DNA of 64,000 bases from Sphingomonas sp. 8AM (GTDB lineage: Bacteria; Pseudomonadota; Alphaproteobacteria; Sphingomonadales; Sphingomonadaceae). The notes under the pieces were generated by a model, which was given only the letters and a program-made list of their open reading frames with translations, ran no database searches and was not told the origin of the DNA. The stretch spans positions 1,795,661 to 1,859,660 of the forward strand of contig NZ_LR733844.1 of assembly GCF_902506455.1 (NCBI RefSeq). Reading direction: 5' to 3'. Made by a program: the position numbers and the translations under genes. This document shows, in pieces, positions 61,931 through 64,000 of this stretch; the first letter of the stretch is position 1, and each line of letters opens with the position of its first letter.

Positions 61931-63306
61931 CCCGCGGATCGTTTCACGCGTTGCTCGACGCCGACGACCGCGTGCTGAGCGGCGACGCCCGCTTCGTCCA
62001 GCTCAACGATCGGGCCGGCGGACGAACCGGGGCCGGGCTGGCGCTGGCCGCAGTCGGCGCGCTGGTGCGGATCGCGCGCGGGTTGCGCGTCCCGGTGGCA
62101 CGAATCATCACGATCGGAGACGAAGACTGCGACGGGGAATGGCACGTCCGTGCGGTGCCCGGCGAGGACGCGACGGTGGCACTCGCCGCCTCGCTACTGC
62201 GCGAACGGCCGACCACGGCGTTGGCGCCGGGTGCGATCGTCGCCGCAGAGCCGCCCGCCGACGCTGCCTGGTCGTGGGAAGTCGATGCCGGGCTGCGCGT
62301 GCTGCGGGTTGATGCCGCGGCGGTGGCGCGGCACGGGATCGATCCCGTCGCGGTTCTCGGGCTGCCCATGACGAAGCTGTTCGTGCTGGAGGCGCGAGGT
62401 GACGGTGCGATGCCGCTGCTGGAGGCAATCTCGAACGTGCGCGACTTCGCGGGGCAGGCCGCGATGGTTCGCGCCAGCGGGGCGCATGTCGCACTGGCCG
62501 GACGGGTCCGCTACGACGCGGCGGGCGGCTTCGCGGGCTTCGTGGGCGGGGTTTATACCGGGGTCGCTGCCGGCGTGCGCGACGGGCTGACCGGCGCGTT
62601 CAATGCGCGGCTGCACCGCGTCCTGCGGGCGCCGCTCGATACGATCATCGCGCAGGCCGAAAGCATTGGCGCTGCCGCCGACGGCGCACTCGACCCGCAT
62701 TATCGCGACTATGCTGCCGACATCGCCAGCGCGGGGCGGCATCTGCTGGGACTGGTCGACGATCTGGTCGACATGGAGGCGATCGAGCGCGGCGACTTGG
62801 CGGTGGCGCGCGACGCGATCGATCTGGCGACGCTGGCCCGCGAAGGAACGGGCCTTCTCGCTGCGCGCGCGGCGGAGCGGGGGGTGATGATCGCGCCGCT
62901 GGCGGGCGAGGCCGGCGCGCTTGCGTTCGGCGATTATCGGCGCGCGTTGCAAATCGTCGTCAACCTGCTGAGCAACGCGGTGGATTACTCGCCGGCGGGC
63001 GGGGTGGTGCGGTTGCGCGCGCGGCGCCGCGACGCGCAGGTGCGGCTAATCGTCTGTGACGAGGGGCGCGGCATCGCGGTACACGAGCAATCGCGGATCT
63101 TCGAAAAGTTCGTGCGCGGCGACGACAGCGTGCCGGGCGGCAGCGGCCTGGGTCTCTATATCGCGCGGCGGCTCGCGCAGGCGATGGGCGGGTCGCTGAC
63201 CGTGGAAAGCGAGATCGGACAGGGCGCGTGCTTCACGCTCGCGCTGCCCGCGGCGTCAGCGCAGGCGCCGGGCGAGCAGGACCAGCAGCAAGCCGAAGAT
63301 CGCTAG
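61927..63306 (+). CDS. Atypical sensor histidine kinase
   Basis: A 459-residue protein without membrane segments. A PAS-like region fills about 130-215. The HisKA-like helix reads LHRVLRAPLDTIIAQ (229-243): aligned to SHELRTPL, Arg 231 stands where the phospho-accepting His belongs, with His 230 one residue earlier. The ATPase domain is intact: N-box NLLSNAVDYSP (about 347-357), DEGRGIA, FEKFVRG and GGSGLGLYIAR. GTG 61927 overlaps the DUF2336 stop (GTGA). Whether it autophosphorylates is uncertain. Confidence 0.85.
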   Translation: MTRGSFHALLDADDRVLSGDARFVQLNDRAGGRTGAGLALAAVGALVRIARGLRVPVARIITIGDEDCDGEWHVRAVPGEDATVALAASLLRERPTTALAPGAIVAAEPPADAAWSWEVDAGLRVLRVDAAAVARHGIDPVAVLGLPMTKLFVLEARGDGAMPLLEAISNVRDFAGQAAMVRASGAHVALAGRVRYDAAGGFAGFVGGVYTGVAAGVRDGLTGAFNARLHRVLRAPLDTIIAQAESIGAAADGALDPHYRDYAADIASAGRHLLGLVDDLVDMEAIERGDLAVARDAIDLATLAREGTGLLAARAAERGVMIAPLAGEAGALAFGDYRRALQIVVNLLSNAVDYSPAGGVVRLRARRRDAQVRLIVCDEGRGIAVHEQSRIFEKFVRGDDSVPGGSGLGLYIARRLAQAMGGSLTVESEIGQGACFTLALPAASAQAPGEQDQQQAEDR

Positions 63307-63456
63307 GCCGCTGCCGTAATCGGCCCAGATGCCGCGCCCCAGCATGAAGCTGGAGCGCGGCCAGTTCACATAACCCAGCCCCTGCGCGATCCACAAAGCG
63401 CCCATCAGCGTGCAGAGCACGCCGACGATGGTCAGGAGCGGGCGGAGCCGGAACAT
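63256..63456 (-). CDS. Small two-helix membrane protein
   Basis: A 66-residue protein with two membrane helices: LLTIVGVLCTLMGALWIAQG and a second near SGLAIFGLLLVLLARRL. The loop has WPRSSFMLGRGIWADYG. Unnamed proteins like this are common beside gltA in sphingomonads. Its 3' end overlaps the 3' end of the kinase on the other strand by 51 bases. It starts 6 bases after gltA stops, so it is probably co-transcribed with it. Confidence 0.7.
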   Translation of the reverse strand: MFRLRPLLTIVGVLCTLMGALWIAQGLGYVNWPRSSFMLGRGIWADYGSGLAIFGLLLVLLARRLR

Positions 63457-63462
63457 GCGGGC

Positions 63463-64000
63463 CTAGCGCTGCGCGACCGGAACGTAGCTGCGCTGCGTCG
63501 GGCCGGTGTAGAGCTGACGCGGACGGCCGATCTTCTGGTCGGGGTCGGTGATCATCTCGTTCCACTGCGCCACCCAGCCGACGGTGCGCGCCAGCGCGAA
63601 CAGCACGGTGAACATGCTGGTCGGGAAGCCGATCGCCGACAGGATCACGCCCGAGTAGAAATCGACATTCGGGAACAGCTTCTTCTCGACGAAATACGGA
63701 TCGTTGAGCGCGATCTCTTCCAGCCGCAGCGCGGTCTCGAACAGCGGGTCCTGGACGTTGAGCGCTTCGAACACCTCGCGCACCGTCTTCTGCATGACGG
63801 TCGCGCGCGGATCGTAGTTCTTGTACACGCGGTGGCCGAAGCCCATCAGGCGGAACGGATCGTTCTTGTCCTTGGCGCGCGCGATGAACTCGGGGATGCG
63901 CTCCGGCGTGCCAATCTCGTGCAGCATGTTGAGCGCTGCCTCGTTCGCGCCGCCGTGCGCCGGCCCCCACAGGCAGGCGATGCCGGCCGCGATGCACGCG
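63463..64000 (-). CDS. gltA: Citrate synthase, C-terminal part (gene continues beyond the window)
   Basis: About 179 residues of a type II citrate synthase, the first step of the TCA cycle. The 5' portion lies outside the window. Motifs include [20 protein letters not shown] with the catalytic His, [15 protein letters not shown] with the second active-site His, [18 protein letters not shown] with the catalytic Asp, and the C-terminal [18 protein letters not shown]. The end at 63463 matches the family's usual C-terminus. Confidence 0.96.
   Translation of the reverse strand, partial: ACIAAGIACLWGPAHGGANEAALNMLHEIGTPERIPEFIARAKDKNDPFRLMGFGHRVYKNYDPRATVMQKTVREVFEALNVQDPLFETALRLEEIALNDPYFVEKKLFPNVDFYSGVILSAIGFPTSMFTVLFALARTVGWVAQWNEMITDPDQKIGRPRQLYTGPTQRSYVPVAQR

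Noticed and set aside
1..64000. tRNA, rRNA, integrase, insertion sequences, toxin-antitoxin or phage-defence genes
   Set aside because: None could be recognised by reading both strands; the gene set is chromosomal housekeeping and envelope functions.

Overview
The window is high-GC bacterial chromosome with dense, short-spaced genes and no plasmid, phage or insertion-sequence genes. Gene content points to an alphaproteobacterium of the order Sphingomonadales, probably Sphingomonas or a close relative. The indicators are three large TonB-dependent receptors, a complete Entner-Doudoroff operon, a type-2 ArgC, a PEPxxWAM-type PEP-CTERM protein, an alphaproteobacterial SOS box (GTTC-N7-GTTC) before recA, a DUF2336 protein and a PA0069-type radical SAM protein. 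This assignment is inference from gene content; no 16S rRNA gene is present.

Layout. 1-8230: end of a proline-rich protein, a 2-hydroxyacid dehydrogenase, two small secreted proteins, an M20 amidohydrolase, a TonB receptor, and a stress-type cluster (CsbD-like, membrane protein, entericidin). 8490-16080 (minus strand): marR, a short SH3 protein, argC, zwf, pgl, edd, glk, eda. argC-zwf and glk-eda are tightly spaced, while three gaps inside the operon hold palindromic sequence. 16290-20220: secG, pyrG, a PEP-CTERM GDSL esterase and hsp20, the last with a heat-shock-type promoter and a candidate RNA thermometer. 20410-30900: TonB receptor, a structured gene-less stretch, lolC-lolD-GNAT-gpx, hdeD and dnaE. 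30990-37330: a tetR/DUF4188 divergent pair with two operators, a radical SAM protein, a VOC protein, moaB, a lytic transglycosylase and a UDG-like protein.

37440-46500: ETF-ubiquinone oxidoreductase, an azoR/lysR divergent pair, a TPR protein with ispE, SOS-controlled recA, a methyltransferase gene broken by a stop codon, and a GST. 46660-55410: TonB receptor, an L,D-transpeptidase with a lipoprotein, a frameshifted GST next to an hxlR regulator, and recN and bamD. 55520-64000: a phosphomannose isomerase, a PAS/winged-helix regulator, a large coiled-coil membrane protein, a plus-strand set of poorly characterised genes (membrane protein with a nucleotidyltransferase-like domain, DUF2336 protein, atypical histidine kinase), and the 3' part of gltA.

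Most of the window is core metabolism, envelope biogenesis and DNA maintenance. The least explained signals are three families of dispersed palindromic repeats (one with six copies of exactly 77 bp), the hsp20 leader, the multi-hairpin region upstream of lolC, the DUF2336/atypical-kinase pair, and two genes disrupted by single lesions. No CRISPR array, tRNA, rRNA, toxin-antitoxin or recognisable defence system was found.
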